64,000 nucleotides of DNA from Paraburkholderia phenazinium (GCF_900141745.1 NZ_FSRM01000002.1:682001-746000), one strand, 5' to 3'; shown: positions 1-9,494, counted from the stretch's first letter. The notes: generated from the sequence alone by a model not told the origin. A program made the numbers and translations.

Positions 1-81
1 CCTCAAAGACACTGAGGAAGCGGCCGACTTGGTGCTACTACCGCGGCGTGGAACTGCGACGCCAGAAAGTTGACGCCGGCG

Positions 82-394
82 TTAAAGGGCGTTGCGGGGC
101 AGTAGGCTTTGATAGTTGCCGATCCGCGCGCCCTCAAACCCGATCAATCGTTTCCCGTTTGGGATAGGAGGGATCACCTTGATTTCAAAGTCGAAGCCCG
201 AGAGCCAGTTGACCCCAAGCGCGCTCCCTCTCGGGTGGCGATTCGCGGCAGCATGAGTTGCCCATGCTCTCGAAATCGTCGCGCGCAATCTCGGCAACTG
301 GAAACCCCGCGGCATCGAACGGCTTGTCTGTGAGACCTCCGAATCTGACCTCAAGATGCTCCTGGTCGTACTGCAGAACGACTCCCGCGTCGCA
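82..394 (-). pseudogene. Degenerate coding remnant, function unknown
   Basis: Two adjoining reading frames on the minus strand look like pieces of one protein. The upstream piece (about 394 down to 262) reads GVVLQYDQEHLEV...FGGLTDKPFDAAGFPV. The downstream piece, in another frame, reads GVNWLSGFDFEIKVIPP...FEGARIGNYQ and ends with TAA at 82-84. A stop codon at 395-397 closes the upstream frame and no start codon with a ribosome site precedes it. I infer a frameshifted and truncated gene. I do not recognise the family, and chance reading frames in GC-rich DNA remain possible. Confidence 0.3.
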
Positions 395-933
395 TCAGTG
401 TGCTTTTTTGCGGTGACCTGAACTTTTGGGCAACCTTTGCATCACGCCCGACCATTACGAAGTGCTCCATGTTTGACGCTTCGGCGCCAACAAGTTTGCG
501 CGATATCTATGGAGCCAACGTCGATATCGACGGCGGCACCCGCTGGGATGCGCCGATTTTGCAACATCTCGCGGAGACGAGAAATCGGTGTTCTGCCGGT
601 GCTGTCGAACAGCACCGGCAGAGGTGTAGAACTTCACCCATCGGCCAGCCACCCACGTGAGGGTACATGGTCGCGGCTTACGGAGAGCTCACGCCTTCTT
701 GGGGCAGAAAGAGACACGGCGGGACCGGTCCAGCAGGCCCATCCGCCTGCACCTCGCGAACAGTGCGTATAGCCAACGGTTCTCGGCCGAGCGTCACGCC
801 GATCTGCCGGTACGTGTCACATCGTTGCTTGATCGGCAACGATTCGAGCGCGGGCGCCCTACTCGCAGCGATGGAAGCGAGCCGCTCGCGCACGTCGGGC
901 GCGAGCGAATGAAGCAACCTGCAGACGTTTTCT
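395..933. other. No supportable gene
   Basis: Several overlapping short open frames exist on both strands, but none has a convincing ribosome site, start codon or recognisable motif. I see no RNA gene. It probably holds decayed sequence flanking the porin gene. Confidence 0.4.
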
Positions 934-960
934 CTGGCAACGCCCCGATGGAATTGCCAG
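934..960 (-). terminator. Hairpin downstream of the porin gene
   Basis: CTGGCAA at 934-940 pairs with TTGCCAG at 954-960 across a 13-base loop, four bases beyond the porin stop codon. No T tract follows on the minus strand, so it is a candidate stem only. Confidence 0.35.
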
Positions 961-963
961 CTC

Positions 964-2040
964 TCAGAAACGCGTCTGGACGCCAATGCGCCCAATGAAC
1001 TGCGACGCGCTGCTCGATGTCACCATCACGTCATTGATCTGCGCCGCCGCACCCTGGTTTGCGCGCTGATAGAGGGCTGCCACGTAGACGCCGGTACGCT
1101 TCGACAACTGGTAGTTCACCGTCGCGGTGAGCTGGTGCGCGTGGTTGTCGTCGACCACCTCGTTGCCCTTCATGTACATGTACGCGCCGCTCAGCGACCA
1201 CTCCGGCGCGATCTGCCACATGCCGCCCAGTTCGGCCTGCCAGACCTGGCCGCCGTTCAGCTCGTTACGCACTGCCGTATAGAGCGCGGTGGCAGTAACG
1301 GAGCCGATCCGGTAGTGCGCGCCGACACCCCAGTTGCGCACGCTGTCCTGTGCACCCGAGACCGCCGTCTTCACCTGCGTGTACGCAGCGTTCGCGCCGA
1401 ATGCGCCGTGCGTGTAGTTGATCCCCGCGCTCACGCCGCTGTTCGAACCGAACGAACCTGCGACGCCGCCGAAGCCATACATCGCACCCGCGGAGAAGCC
1501 GCCATAGCTCATGCTCTGATACTTCACCGAGTTGTTGACGCCGACGCCTGCCATGCGGTCCCAGTCGAATGCGCCCGTGGGATTGTCTGGCAACGCGAGC
1601 TTCGCGAACGGCCCATTGCGGAAGTCATAGATGCCCTGCGTATAGATCGCCGCGTCGTCCAGCCCGAAGAACAGCGAATCGGTCATGAAGTCATACTGGT
1701 TGCCGAAGGTGAGCCGGCCGTAGCGCTCGTCGTCGAGACCGACAAATGCCTCGCGGCTGAACAGGCTGCCGCCCGGCATGAACGATCCCGTGCCCATCTC
1801 GAACTGGTTTGTCAGCACCAAGATGGCATGCGTGCCGCCGCCCAGATCTTCCTTACCGGTGAACTTCAGCAGGTTCGGCACGGCAACGCCGTCGTCGAAC
1901 TTCAGCACGTGGCCGCCGCCTTCGTTGCTGACATAGGACACGCCGGCATCGAGCAGGCCGCTGAGCGTAACGTTGCTTTGCGCGTACGCATGACACGCGA
2001 ACAGCAGCGTAGCCGTCGCGCAAAGGGCTCTGGTTTTCAT
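964..2040 (-). CDS. Gram-negative porin (OmpC/Omp32-like, Burkholderia type)
   Basis: Outer-membrane trimeric porin for small hydrophilic or aromatic solutes. The mature part starts QSNVTLSGLLDAGVSY after a clear signal peptide (MKTRALCATATLLFACHAYA), and the chain ends in the aromatic residue Phe (GVQTRF), as beta-barrel assembly needs. At 358 residues it has the normal length for the family. I chose the start at 2040 because the longer open frame gives a non-secretory N-terminus and because AGGAGA lies eight bases upstream. It is followed in the same direction by nothing obvious and preceded by the MFS transporter gene. This suggests that it serves as the outer-membrane entry for the phenylpropanoid pathway encoded nearby. 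That role is inference. Confidence 0.9.
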   Translation of the reverse strand: MKTRALCATATLLFACHAYAQSNVTLSGLLDAGVSYVSNEGGGHVLKFDDGVAVPNLLKFTGKEDLGGGTHAILVLTNQFEMGTGSFMPGGSLFSREAFVGLDDERYGRLTFGNQYDFMTDSLFFGLDDAAIYTQGIYDFRNGPFAKLALPDNPTGAFDWDRMAGVGVNNSVKYQSMSYGGFSAGAMYGFGGVAGSFGSNSGVSAGINYTHGAFGANAAYTQVKTAVSGAQDSVRNWGVGAHYRIGSVTATALYTAVRNELNGGQVWQAELGGMWQIAPEWSLSGAYMYMKGNEVVDDNHAHQLTATVNYQLSKRTGVYVAALYQRANQGAAAQINDVMVTSSSASQFIGRIGVQTRF

Positions 2041-2131
2041 TGACTGTCTCCTGAATCGAATTGTTATGGTTCGCGACGAGGTGTCGCGGATTGCATGAAT
2101 GCGTGGGTAGCGAGGGATACGCGGTGACGCG

Positions 2132-3418
2132 TCAGGCGATGTCTTTCGGCACGCCGAGCGTGGCGCCCGGAGCCACGTCGCTGCGTCTGCGTGGCGACGT
2201 TTCGACGAGGAACAGCGACACCACGGCGCCCACGACGAGGCCGCCAAGCGCAAAGGTCAGCGTGGACGGCAGGCCGAAATGTTGTGCGACGAATCCGGCG
2301 ATCGCCGGTGCAAGTCCGCCGCCGAAGATTTCACCCGCGCCCGACACGAAGCCCACCGACGAAGCGACGAGTCCGATCGGCGCCGCTTCGGTCGCGATCG
2401 GGCCGCTTAGGAGACCGAGCAGGCCAAGCGCGAACACGGAGACGCCGAACAGCAGGATGAAGAGCGTTTGCGGATTGGCGCCGGTCTGTGCGAACAGATA
2501 CAGCAGCACCGCCGCACACACGAACGCGATGATCGCCGCGTTGCGCCGACCGATGAAATCCGACACCCCGGCCACGCCAAACGAGCCGACGAAGCCACCG
2601 AAGCCGATCGCCGACACGACGAAGCCCATCTTCTGTGTGTCGAGATGCAGCACTTCGACGAGATAGGTCGGTACCATCGCGCTGACCACGAAGATGCCCG
2701 CCATCGCGCACAGGATCGCGAGCGTGGCGAGCCAGACATTGCGGCGTCTGAACAGCGTGGTCCAGCGGGGGCGGGCGGAACTGACCTGCGTGGGCATCAG
2801 TTCGTTGCGCGGCTGGTCCTTCAGCGTGCGAGCGATGAGGATCGCGACAATCAATCCCGGCACCGCGGAAATCGTGAAGACCCAGTGCCAGGACGGCACA
2901 ACCCGCAGCAGTTGCGTCGCTAGGATCGGCGCGACGCCAAGACCCAGCAGCGAGAACATGCTGAGCTGCAGCCCCAGATTGAAGCCGCGCCGCGACGGCA
3001 GTGACGCCTCGCCAGTAGCCGCGACACTGGCCGGCGTGAACGCCCCTTCCGCAATGCCCATCACTGCGCGGATCAGCATCAGGCTAGCGAAGCCGCTTGC
3101 GAGACCCGACAGGCTCGAGAGCAATGAAAACGCGACCATCGTCGTGACCAGAATGCGCTTGCGACCGATGCGATCGGACACGGGCCCCATCGCGATCGCC
3201 CAGACGCCCCACGCGACACTCAGAATCCCAATGAGGCTACCCAGTTGCTGGAAGTTCAGATTGAGATCGCGCATCATGTGCGGAAACAGCGGCGCGACGA
3301 TCCAGCGGTCCAGTCCGACCAGGCCGAAACCGAGGCCGAGCAAAACGAGTGTCTTTATTTCGTATACCGAATCATGTTTCTGACCCGTTTTCACATGTTC
3401 AGGTGAAGCAGAATGCAT
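2132..3418 (-). CDS. MFS transporter, probable aromatic acid carrier
   Basis: Inner-membrane secondary transporter of the major facilitator superfamily, about 428 residues with 12 predicted hydrophobic helices. The signature between helices 2 and 3 is visible as GPVSDRIGRKRIL, and RFG-type residues (ADFIGRR-like, here SDFIGRRNAA) recur in the second half. The start at 3418 (MHSASPEHV) is set by AGGAGA upstream. The longer frame reaching 3502 lacks a ribosome site. It lies between the porin and a divergent MarR gene, next to ferulate-catabolism genes, so uptake of a hydroxycinnamate or similar aromatic acid is the likely job. The exact substrate cannot be read from the sequence. Confidence 0.85.
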   Translation of the reverse strand: MHSASPEHVKTGQKHDSVYEIKTLVLLGLGFGLVGLDRWIVAPLFPHMMRDLNLNFQQLGSLIGILSVAWGVWAIAMGPVSDRIGRKRILVTTMVAFSLLSSLSGLASGFASLMLIRAVMGIAEGAFTPASVAATGEASLPSRRGFNLGLQLSMFSLLGLGVAPILATQLLRVVPSWHWVFTISAVPGLIVAILIARTLKDQPRNELMPTQVSSARPRWTTLFRRRNVWLATLAILCAMAGIFVVSAMVPTYLVEVLHLDTQKMGFVVSAIGFGGFVGSFGVAGVSDFIGRRNAAIIAFVCAAVLLYLFAQTGANPQTLFILLFGVSVFALGLLGLLSGPIATEAAPIGLVASSVGFVSGAGEIFGGGLAPAIAGFVAQHFGLPSTLTFALGGLVVGAVVSLFLVETSPRRRSDVAPGATLGVPKDIA

Positions 3419-3459
3419 GAGGGTGTCTCCTGTCCAGGTTCTCGGAATTTGTTTATGTT

Positions 3460-3491
3460 CTATATTTGTTATAGATGATAAGTTGTTTATC
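3460..3491. promoter_or_regulatory. AT-rich inverted repeats, candidate MarR operator
   Basis: Two adjoining perfect inverted repeats lie between the divergent MFS and MarR genes: CTATA-TTTGT-TATAG (3460-3474) and GATAA-GTTGT-TTATC (3477-3491). The region is much more AT-rich than its surroundings. MarR proteins commonly repress divergent genes from such sites. That the adjacent MarR binds here is inference. Confidence 0.45.
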
Positions 3492-3598
3492 AAAAAACGC
3501 AAGAATCCCGGGTTAGGGGAAAACGCTGAATTCGAGGTAGTCGCATGCTATGATCCATCGAGCCTGTTTTGCCATGTCCACACCCATGTTCCACGCCT

Positions 3599-4072
3599 AT
3601 GTCGACCAAACCCACCGCCGATAACATCAACGACGATCTCGTCGGTCAGGTCGACCAGTCGGAACTGCTGGATCTTCTCGGTTACAACGTGCGGCGCGCA
3701 TATCTGGTGATCCAGGCGCACTTCGACATGCAGATGGAAAAGCTCGAGGTGCGTCAGGCCGATTTCGCGGTGCTATCCACCCTGCGGCGCAATCCGGGCA
3801 TCAATCAGAAGTCTCTTGCCGAGGCGCTTGCCATCGCGCCGCCCAACCTCGCCACGTTGCTCGACCGCCTCGAATCTGCCGGGCTGCTGGCGCGTCAACG
3901 CAGCACCGGCGACAAACGCATCCAGCTCGTCTCGCTCACGCCGCAAGGCACGAAGCTCCACACTCAGGCAGTGAAGGCCGCGCGCAAGGCCGACGAAGCG
4001 GCCGTGCACCGGCTGTCGAGCGATGAGCGGGATCAGTTGAGACTGCTGCTGTCGAAAATTTTCCAGGACTAG
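3599..4072 (+). CDS. MarR-family regulator, likely of hydroxycinnamate catabolism
   Basis: Winged helix-turn-helix dimeric repressor of about 157 residues. The core reads LRRNPGINQKSLAEALAIAPPNLATLLDRLESAGLLARQRS, the recognition-helix region, and then the wing DKRIQLVSLTPQG, both typical of MarR. Start at 3599 (MSTKPTADN) is preferred over 3569, since the extra residues are not family-like. It is divergent from the MFS-porin pair and convergent with the feruloyl-CoA synthetase-like gene. FerC and HcaR/CouR-type MarR regulators respond to hydroxycinnamoyl-CoA thioesters in ferulate or coumarate pathways. By context this gene is a good candidate for the same role, but ligand identity is not visible. 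Confidence 0.85.
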   Translation: MSTKPTADNINDDLVGQVDQSELLDLLGYNVRRAYLVIQAHFDMQMEKLEVRQADFAVLSTLRRNPGINQKSLAEALAIAPPNLATLLDRLESAGLLARQRSTGDKRIQLVSLTPQGTKLHTQAVKAARKADEAAVHRLSSDERDQLRLLLSKIFQD

Positions 4073-4077
4073 CGCGC

Positions 4078-4111
4078 GCCGGTGGGGAACGACACCGCGT
4101 TCCCCACCGGC
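4078..4111. terminator. Strong stem-loop between convergent genes
   Basis: A perfect 13-base stem (GCCGGTGGGGAAC at 4078-4090 with GTTCCCCACCGGC at 4099-4111) with an 8-base loop sits between the MarR stop and the end of the convergent acyl-CoA synthetase gene. No long T tract is present, but position and strength fit a bidirectional terminator. Confidence 0.6.
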
Positions 4112-4120
4112 ACATCGCGT

Positions 4121-6286
4121 TCAGGTAGCGATCGGGTCTGCTGCGACCAGCATCAACGCATCGAGCGCCAGCACGCCCTGCCCACGCGGATAGACGACCA
4201 CCGGATTCAGGTCGATCTCGCGAATATCCGCTGTCGTTTGCAGCAGGGCCCCCAGATGCACGACCACCTCCGCGAGCGCTTCGACATCCAGCGCGGGCGC
4301 ACCGCGATAACCATGCAGCAGCGGCGCACTCTTCAGCTTGCCGATCTCGCGCACCACCGCCTCTCTGGTCAGATCGTGCGGCAACAGGCGAATGTCGCGC
4401 GTAACCTCGGCAGCGACGCCACCGAATCCGATCAGAATCACCGGCCCCCACTGCGGATCGTGGCGCGCCCCGACGATCATCTCCAGCCCACGCTCCCCCA
4501 TCCGTTCGATCAACACGCCATCGAGCGCGACTCCGGGAGCGCGTTGCCGCACGTTGTCGTGAAGCTGCGCCCACGCCAGTCTGAGCGCATCGTCCCCGCT
4601 CGTGCCGAGGATCACGCCGCCTACGTCGCTCTTGTGGCTCAACGCGGCCGCCTGCACCTTGAGCGCGACCGGGTAGCCGAGCCGCCGCGCGATCGTCAGC
4701 GCGGTGTCGAGATCGGTGGCAAGCTCGCCGCGTGCGAACGGCACACCTAGCGGCGCAAGCAGTTGCTTGGCCCGGTATTCAGGCACGACGCCGTTGGGCA
4801 GCGCCATGCCGGGCGTGATGGGCTCAAAGACGGCCTGCGCGAAGTCGCGGGTTCCGAGTTCCGACAGACGGGCGACCGCGCGCAGCGCGCGCTCCGTGCT
4901 CGGGAAGTACGGAATGCCCACCTCGCGCATCTGCGCGATGTAGTCGGCAGGCACGAGCGCGCCTTCGTCCAGGCCGGCACAGATCACCAGTTTCTGCGGC
5001 CGCAGTTCGCGCACCGCGCGCAACACCGGCGGCATCTTGATAGCGCACGTCACCGAGTCGGTCTGGATGAGACCGATCACGATCGCCGAGAAGCGGTCGT
5101 CGTCGAATAGCGCAGACAGCGTACGGTAGTAAAGCTCAGGATCGACCAGCCCCTGCGCGGTCAGGTCGAGCGGATTGGCCACCGCCACGAACGCCGGCAT
5201 CACGGAGCGGAGCGCGGGTGCATCGTCATCGTGAAGCGCGGGCAGCTCGAGATCGAGCTCCTCGCAGAGATCCAGACACAGCGCCTTGAATGCCCCAGAC
5301 TCGCCAACGATCGCGGTGCCGCGCGCGGGCAGCTGCGCGCAGCGCAGCCCGATCTCCGCGATGTCGCCGAGTTCTTCCAGCGTGTGGGCGAGCACGATGC
5401 CCGCGCGTTCGACCTTCGTGCGCATCAACGCATGGTCGCCGGCCATGGCGCCGGTGTGCGTGGCCGCCGATTCGCGCGCGGCGGCGCTCCTGCCCGGATG
5501 CAGTAACACCAGCAGCTTGCCCGCCTCGCGTGCCCGACGCGCCGCCGCGAGCAGCCGGCCCGGTTGACGGAACTGCTCGGCGATCAGCGCGATGACGCGC
5601 GTGCCGGGATCATCGAGCAGGAATGCCAGATAATCTTCCAGGTGGCTAGCCGCCTCGTTTCCCGTCGACACTGCGTACGACAGCGGCAAATTGCGGCTTG
5701 CCAGCGTCGTGTTGAGCACTGCCATCATCGCGCCGCTCTGCGACAGAATACCAATCGCCGGATGCTCGCGGTTGCGCTGCGCCTGCGCGTCGCTCACTGT
5801 CGTTTCGATGAACGTCAGCGGCACGCGATCGAGATAGTTGATGCAGCCAAGGCAGTTGGGCCCTTCGACGAGCATGCCCGCTTGCGCAGCGATGCGCGCA
5901 ATCTCGCGCTGCTGCGCGATGCCTTGCTGCCCTGCTTCGGCGAAACCCGCCGAAAAGATCACGACCGCCCCGACCTTGCGTGCCGCAAGCGCGCGCACGG
6001 CATCGAGCACTGCGGGTTGCGGAATTGCCAGCACGGCGACGTCAATGCCATCGGGCAACTGGTCAATCGAATTCACGCACGGCCGGCCGTCGATTTCGTC
6101 GCGCTTCGGATTGACGAGGTAGATGCGGCCCCGGTAGTCGTTGCGCTCGAGATTGGCCAGCACCGAAGCGCCGAGCGCGCCGGGCGTCGGCGAAGCACCG
6201 ACGATGGCGATCGACTCGGGCCGCAGCAGACGTCCCACAGCCTGCGCGCTCACTGCGGAGCGCACGTCGGATTGACTCGGGTTCAT
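4121..6286 (-). CDS. ADP-forming acyl-CoA synthetase, probable feruloyl-CoA synthetase (FerA-like)
   Basis: Activates an acid to its CoA thioester with ATP, giving ADP and phosphate. The 721 residues show the fused acetate-CoA ligase (NDP-forming) plan: an N-terminal CoA-binding Rossmann domain (SIAIVGASPTPGALGASV, residues about 28-45), two succinyl-CoA-ligase-like domains including GPNCLG and SQSGAM, and a C-terminal ATP-grasp domain (GYPVALKVQAAALSHKSDVGGV) ending DLNPVVV. It lies just downstream of the feruloyl-CoA hydratase/lyase gene (18 bases away) and last in the operon. FerA of Sphingobium SYK-6 is a feruloyl-CoA synthetase of this ADP-forming type, unlike the AMP-forming Fcs of pseudomonads. 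The feruloyl specificity is inference from context. Confidence 0.85.
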   Translation of the reverse strand: MNPSQSDVRSAVSAQAVGRLLRPESIAIVGASPTPGALGASVLANLERNDYRGRIYLVNPKRDEIDGRPCVNSIDQLPDGIDVAVLAIPQPAVLDAVRALAARKVGAVVIFSAGFAEAGQQGIAQQREIARIAAQAGMLVEGPNCLGCINYLDRVPLTFIETTVSDAQAQRNREHPAIGILSQSGAMMAVLNTTLASRNLPLSYAVSTGNEAASHLEDYLAFLLDDPGTRVIALIAEQFRQPGRLLAAARRAREAGKLLVLLHPGRSAAARESAATHTGAMAGDHALMRTKVERAGIVLAHTLEELGDIAEIGLRCAQLPARGTAIVGESGAFKALCLDLCEELDLELPALHDDDAPALRSVMPAFVAVANPLDLTAQGLVDPELYYRTLSALFDDDRFSAIVIGLIQTDSVTCAIKMPPVLRAVRELRPQKLVICAGLDEGALVPADYIAQMREVGIPYFPSTERALRAVARLSELGTRDFAQAVFEPITPGMALPNGVVPEYRAKQLLAPLGVPFARGELATDLDTALTIARRLGYPVALKVQAAALSHKSDVGGVILGTSGDDALRLAWAQLHDNVRQRAPGVALDGVLIERMGERGLEMIVGARHDPQWGPVILIGFGGVAAEVTRDIRLLPHDLTREAVVREIGKLKSAPLLHGYRGAPALDVEALAEVVVHLGALLQTTADIREIDLNPVVVYPRGQGVLALDALMLVAADPIAT

Positions 6287-6304
6287 GTCGGCGGGCTCCC
6301 GGGC

Positions 6305-7141
6305 TCAGGTACGCTGGCGTGTCAGATCGTACGTGCCAAGACCGGGCTTATAGGTCTTGTCGTCGAGGAATTGTCGCAGACCTTCCTTGCGGCCGTCGTC
6401 GTCGTAGCTGTTGGCCGCTTCCTGGGCACGCACGAGAAAGTCTTCCGCGTTGTCGTAGGTCATCTCGCGCACCCGGCGGACCGCGTCCTTGGTAGCCTTC
6501 AGCGCAACCGGATTCTTTTTCAGCAGCGCCTGCGCCACCTCGACGACGCGCGCACGCAATTGCGCGGCAGGCACGGCCTCGTTGACGAGCCCCCACTCCT
6601 CGGCCTTGCGACCATCGATACGCTCGCCGAGCATCGCGTGATACATCGCGCGACGAAACGACAGCAGCTCCGCTGCGACCTTCGACGCACCACCGCCCGG
6701 CAAGATGCCCCAGTTGATCTCCGACAGGCCGAAGTGCGCGTCCTCGGCGCAGAACGCGAGATCGCAGGCGAACAGCGGGCCATAGCCGCCGCCGAAACAC
6801 CAGCCGTTGATCATCGCGATGGTGGGCTTCTGGTACCAGCGCAAACGCCGCCACCAGCCGTAGCTCTCACGCTGCGCCTTGCGCGTGCCTGCGAGACCAT
6901 CGGCCTCCGTATCACGGAAGTATTCCTGCAGATCCATGCCGGCCGTCCACGCGGGCCCTTCTCCCGTCAGCACCAGCACACCCGCGTCTGGATGGAATTC
7001 CAGCTCGTCGAGCACTCCCATCATGCGACGGTTCAGCGCCGGGCTCATCGCGTTGCGCTTTTCCGGGCGATTGAATTTTACCCACGCGATGCCGTTCTCG
7101 ATGCTGAAAACGACGGTCTGTTCTTCTGCCTGACTGCTCAT
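6305..7141 (-). CDS. p-Hydroxycinnamoyl-CoA (feruloyl-CoA) hydratase/lyase
   Basis: Crotonase-fold enzyme that hydrates feruloyl-CoA and cleaves it to vanillin and acetyl-CoA. The 278 residues match the HCHL family closely: RPEKRNAMSPALNRRM near the start, WTAGMDLQEYFR in the active-site region, NGWCFGGGYGPL for the oxyanion hole, GLSEINWGI, and a C-terminal FLDDKTYKPGL. The start at 7141 (MSSQAEEQ) follows AAGGTG. The longer frame reaching 7192 is not needed. It sits in an operon between vanillin dehydrogenase and the ADP-forming synthetase, which is the expected set for CoA-dependent non-beta-oxidative ferulate breakdown. Confidence 0.93.
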   Translation of the reverse strand: MSSQAEEQTVVFSIENGIAWVKFNRPEKRNAMSPALNRRMMGVLDELEFHPDAGVLVLTGEGPAWTAGMDLQEYFRDTEADGLAGTRKAQRESYGWWRRLRWYQKPTIAMINGWCFGGGYGPLFACDLAFCAEDAHFGLSEINWGILPGGGASKVAAELLSFRRAMYHAMLGERIDGRKAEEWGLVNEAVPAAQLRARVVEVAQALLKKNPVALKATKDAVRRVREMTYDNAEDFLVRAQEAANSYDDDGRKEGLRQFLDDKTYKPGLGTYDLTRQRT

Positions 7142-7217
7142 TGCCGACACCTTGTTCGAAGAGAAATGATAGATCGGGGCGCCGGACTGCAATACCCTAC
7201 AGACGCCCCGCTGCTGC

Positions 7218-8690
7218 CTAGAATGGATACTGCGGCACGGCGTCCTTCACCGTGACCCACTGCCAGTGGGTGTACTGCTCCCAGTCCGCGGGACCGCCCA
7301 CGCTGGTGCTGTTGCCCGAGGCGCCCGTGCCGCCAAACGGGTTGATCACCTCGTCGGCCACGGTCTGGTCGTTGATATGCAGAAGGCCCGTGTGCAGACG
7401 CTCGCCCAGTGCCATCGCGCGTCCGACGGATGCCGAGATCACGCCGGCGGACAGGCCGTATTCGGTGTGGTTGGCGAGCTCCACGGCTTCATCGTCGGTA
7501 TCGAACGGAATTACGCTGGCGACGGGCCCGAAGATTTCCTCATCGAATGCGCGCATGCCCGGCTTTACGTTGGACAGCACCGTGGGCGCGTAGAACAGTC
7601 CCTCGTGCGTCGCACCCGCCTCGACTACCGCGCCGGCCGCCACCGATGCGCCAACGATGTCGACCACATTCTGCAACTGCCGCTGGTCGATGATGGGCCC
7701 GAGCGCCACCTGTGCGACGGCTGGGTCGCCCACCGGCAGGTGACGCGCCTTGTCGGCGAGACGCCGCGTGAGTTCTGCAGCGATGCCGCGCTGCACCAGC
7801 ACGCGGCCGGTCGCCATGCAGATCTGTCCCTGGTGGAACCACGCGCCGAATGCGATCGCGGAGACCGCGCGGTCGAGGTCGGCATCGTCGAGGACGATCA
7901 GAGAATTCTTGCCGCCCAGTTCCAGCGAGACCTTCTTCAGATGCCGGCCCGCCAGTTCGCCGATTTTGCGGCCGGCGGCCGTCGAACCGGTAAACGCGAG
8001 CATCGGCACGCCGGGTGCCTCGACCAGCGCCTGCCCGACGTCCGCGCCACCGGGCAGCACATGCAGCAGGCCCTTCGGCAGGCCCGCGGCCGCCAGCACT
8101 TCGGCAATCACGAAGCCGCCGGCATACGGCGTGCGCGGATCAGGCTTGATCACCACCGCGTTGCCGACAGCCAGCGCGGGCGCCACCGAGCGCAGAGACA
8201 GCACCAGTGGGAAGTTGAACGGCGAAATCACGCCGATCACGCCCAGCGGCAACTGGCGCGCGATGCTGAGCCTGCCAGGGACGCTCGGCAGCACGCGGCC
8301 GGTCGCTTCCAGCGGCATGGCCGCGGCACGCTGCAGCAGCACGATCGCTTCACGCACCTCATGCTCGCCCTTAGGGAGGATGGCGCCGGTCTCGCGCGCA
8401 ATCAGCGCTGCTGCAGCCCGAGCGTGCTCCTGAAGCAGCGCTGCCGCGCGATGAAACACGGCAGCACGTTCGCGCGGTGGCGTGGCGGCCCACGCGCACT
8501 GTGCCGCGCGCGCCGCGCGCACCGCAGCCGTGACGTCCTCCTGCGTGGCCTTGCCGACCTGATGCAGCGGCCGACCGGAAGCCGGCTCGATGACGTCCAG
8601 CGTGCCCGGCACGCGGACCCAGTCGCCGTTGAAGATCGCGCCGCGCCATGTATCGGCGTTGGCAAGCGAGAGGCCTGACGGATTGCTCAT
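7218..8690 (-). CDS. vdh: Vanillin (aromatic aldehyde) dehydrogenase
   Basis: NAD(P)-dependent aldehyde dehydrogenase of 490 residues that oxidises vanillin to vanillate. Family motifs are present: the proline-rich entry ISPFNFPLVLSLRSVAPAL, the cofactor loop GSTAAGRKIG, the general base in SLELGGKNSLIV, and the catalytic cysteine in HQGQICMATGR. The start at 8690 has GGAGA nine bases upstream. It lies between the coniferyl-alcohol dehydrogenase gene and the hydratase/lyase gene, all co-directional with short gaps. It might also oxidise coniferaldehyde to ferulate, since no separate coniferaldehyde dehydrogenase is seen here. Confidence 0.9.
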   Translation of the reverse strand: MSNPSGLSLANADTWRGAIFNGDWVRVPGTLDVIEPASGRPLHQVGKATQEDVTAAVRAARAAQCAWAATPPRERAAVFHRAAALLQEHARAAAALIARETGAILPKGEHEVREAIVLLQRAAAMPLEATGRVLPSVPGRLSIARQLPLGVIGVISPFNFPLVLSLRSVAPALAVGNAVVIKPDPRTPYAGGFVIAEVLAAAGLPKGLLHVLPGGADVGQALVEAPGVPMLAFTGSTAAGRKIGELAGRHLKKVSLELGGKNSLIVLDDADLDRAVSAIAFGAWFHQGQICMATGRVLVQRGIAAELTRRLADKARHLPVGDPAVAQVALGPIIDQRQLQNVVDIVGASVAAGAVVEAGATHEGLFYAPTVLSNVKPGMRAFDEEIFGPVASVIPFDTDDEAVELANHTEYGLSAGVISASVGRAMALGERLHTGLLHINDQTVADEVINPFGGTGASGNSTSVGGPADWEQYTHWQWVTVKDAVPQYPF

Positions 8691-8726
8691 GACGAATGTC
8701 TCCAGTTGGTGTTGAACCTGCTCTGT

Positions 8727-9494
8727 TCAGATAGCCGTGGCGGCCAGACCGCCGTCGACGGGCAGATTGACGCCGTTGATCCAGCGCGCGGCGTCGGAGG
8801 CCAGAAACACGATAGCTTCGGCGACTTCGTCGGCGTACGCGGGGCGTTTCATTCTGGCGGCATCGGCCTCCACGCGCTCGGGACCGAGCATCGTGACGAA
8901 ATCGCCCAGAATCGGCGTAAAGACGGGACCCGGCGCGACGCTGTTGACGCGCACCGAATGCTTCGCGAACCAGTCCTGCGAACGGCGCGCGCTCCACACG
9001 ATCAGCGCTTCCTTGAAATACTGGTAACAGGTGGCCTGGGGCACGGGATGCCCGGCGAGCCAGCGCGAGCCGGCATCGAAGCCGTCCGTCCCGGCCAGCT
9101 CCCGATGCAGGGCCAGCCGTTGCGGCCATTCGGCGCCGAGGATCGACGCGACGTTGATCACGTTGCCGCCCGGCGCGAGACGCGGCAGCAGCGCCTCGCA
9201 CAGATGGCGCAGCCCCAGATAGTTCACGCGCGCGACGACGTCGACCGGCGCGGTGCCCGGCACTCCGGCGATATTCGCCAATGCGTCGATGCGAGCGGGC
9301 AGGCGTTCGACCAGCGCGTCGATCGCGTCCGGATCGCCCAGGTCCGCCTGGTGGAACGCATCGAGGGTCATGTTGACTGGCTGACGGTCCACGCCGATCA
9401 CACGGGCGCCATGAAACCGCGCGAGGCGGGCGGTTTCCGCGCCGATTCCGGACGCAACGCCAGTGACGATCAGGGTCTTGCCATGCAGATTCAT
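8727..9494 (-). CDS. calA: SDR-family coniferyl-alcohol dehydrogenase (CalA-like)
   Basis: NAD-dependent short-chain dehydrogenase of 255 residues. The cofactor motif is TGVASGIG at residues 11-18, the catalytic serine lies in NVASILGAE, and the active-site pair is YQYFK (Tyr-x3-Lys). The chain ends NGVNLPVDGGLAATAI. Length and the shortened beta4 region (NIAGVPGT) resemble CalA, which oxidises coniferyl alcohol to coniferaldehyde in eugenol and coniferyl-alcohol catabolism. It is the first gene of the operon that continues with vdh, the hydratase/lyase and the CoA synthetase, which supports that call. Confidence 0.85.
   Translation of the reverse strand: MNLHGKTLIVTGVASGIGAETARLARFHGARVIGVDRQPVNMTLDAFHQADLGDPDAIDALVERLPARIDALANIAGVPGTAPVDVVARVNYLGLRHLCEALLPRLAPGGNVINVASILGAEWPQRLALHRELAGTDGFDAGSRWLAGHPVPQATCYQYFKEALIVWSARRSQDWFAKHSVRVNSVAPGPVFTPILGDFVTMLGPERVEADAARMKRPAYADEVAEAIVFLASDAARWINGVNLPVDGGLAATAI

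Noticed and set aside
1135..2043. 302-codon plus-strand frame opposite the porin gene
   Set aside because: It mirrors the porin codon pattern, has a Val/Arg/His-biased composition and no family features.
5564..8678. Very long open frames on the plus strand opposite the ferulate operon
   Set aside because: They are antisense shadows of clear enzyme genes in GC-rich DNA, with Arg/His/Ala-rich composition, no motifs and no ribosome sites.
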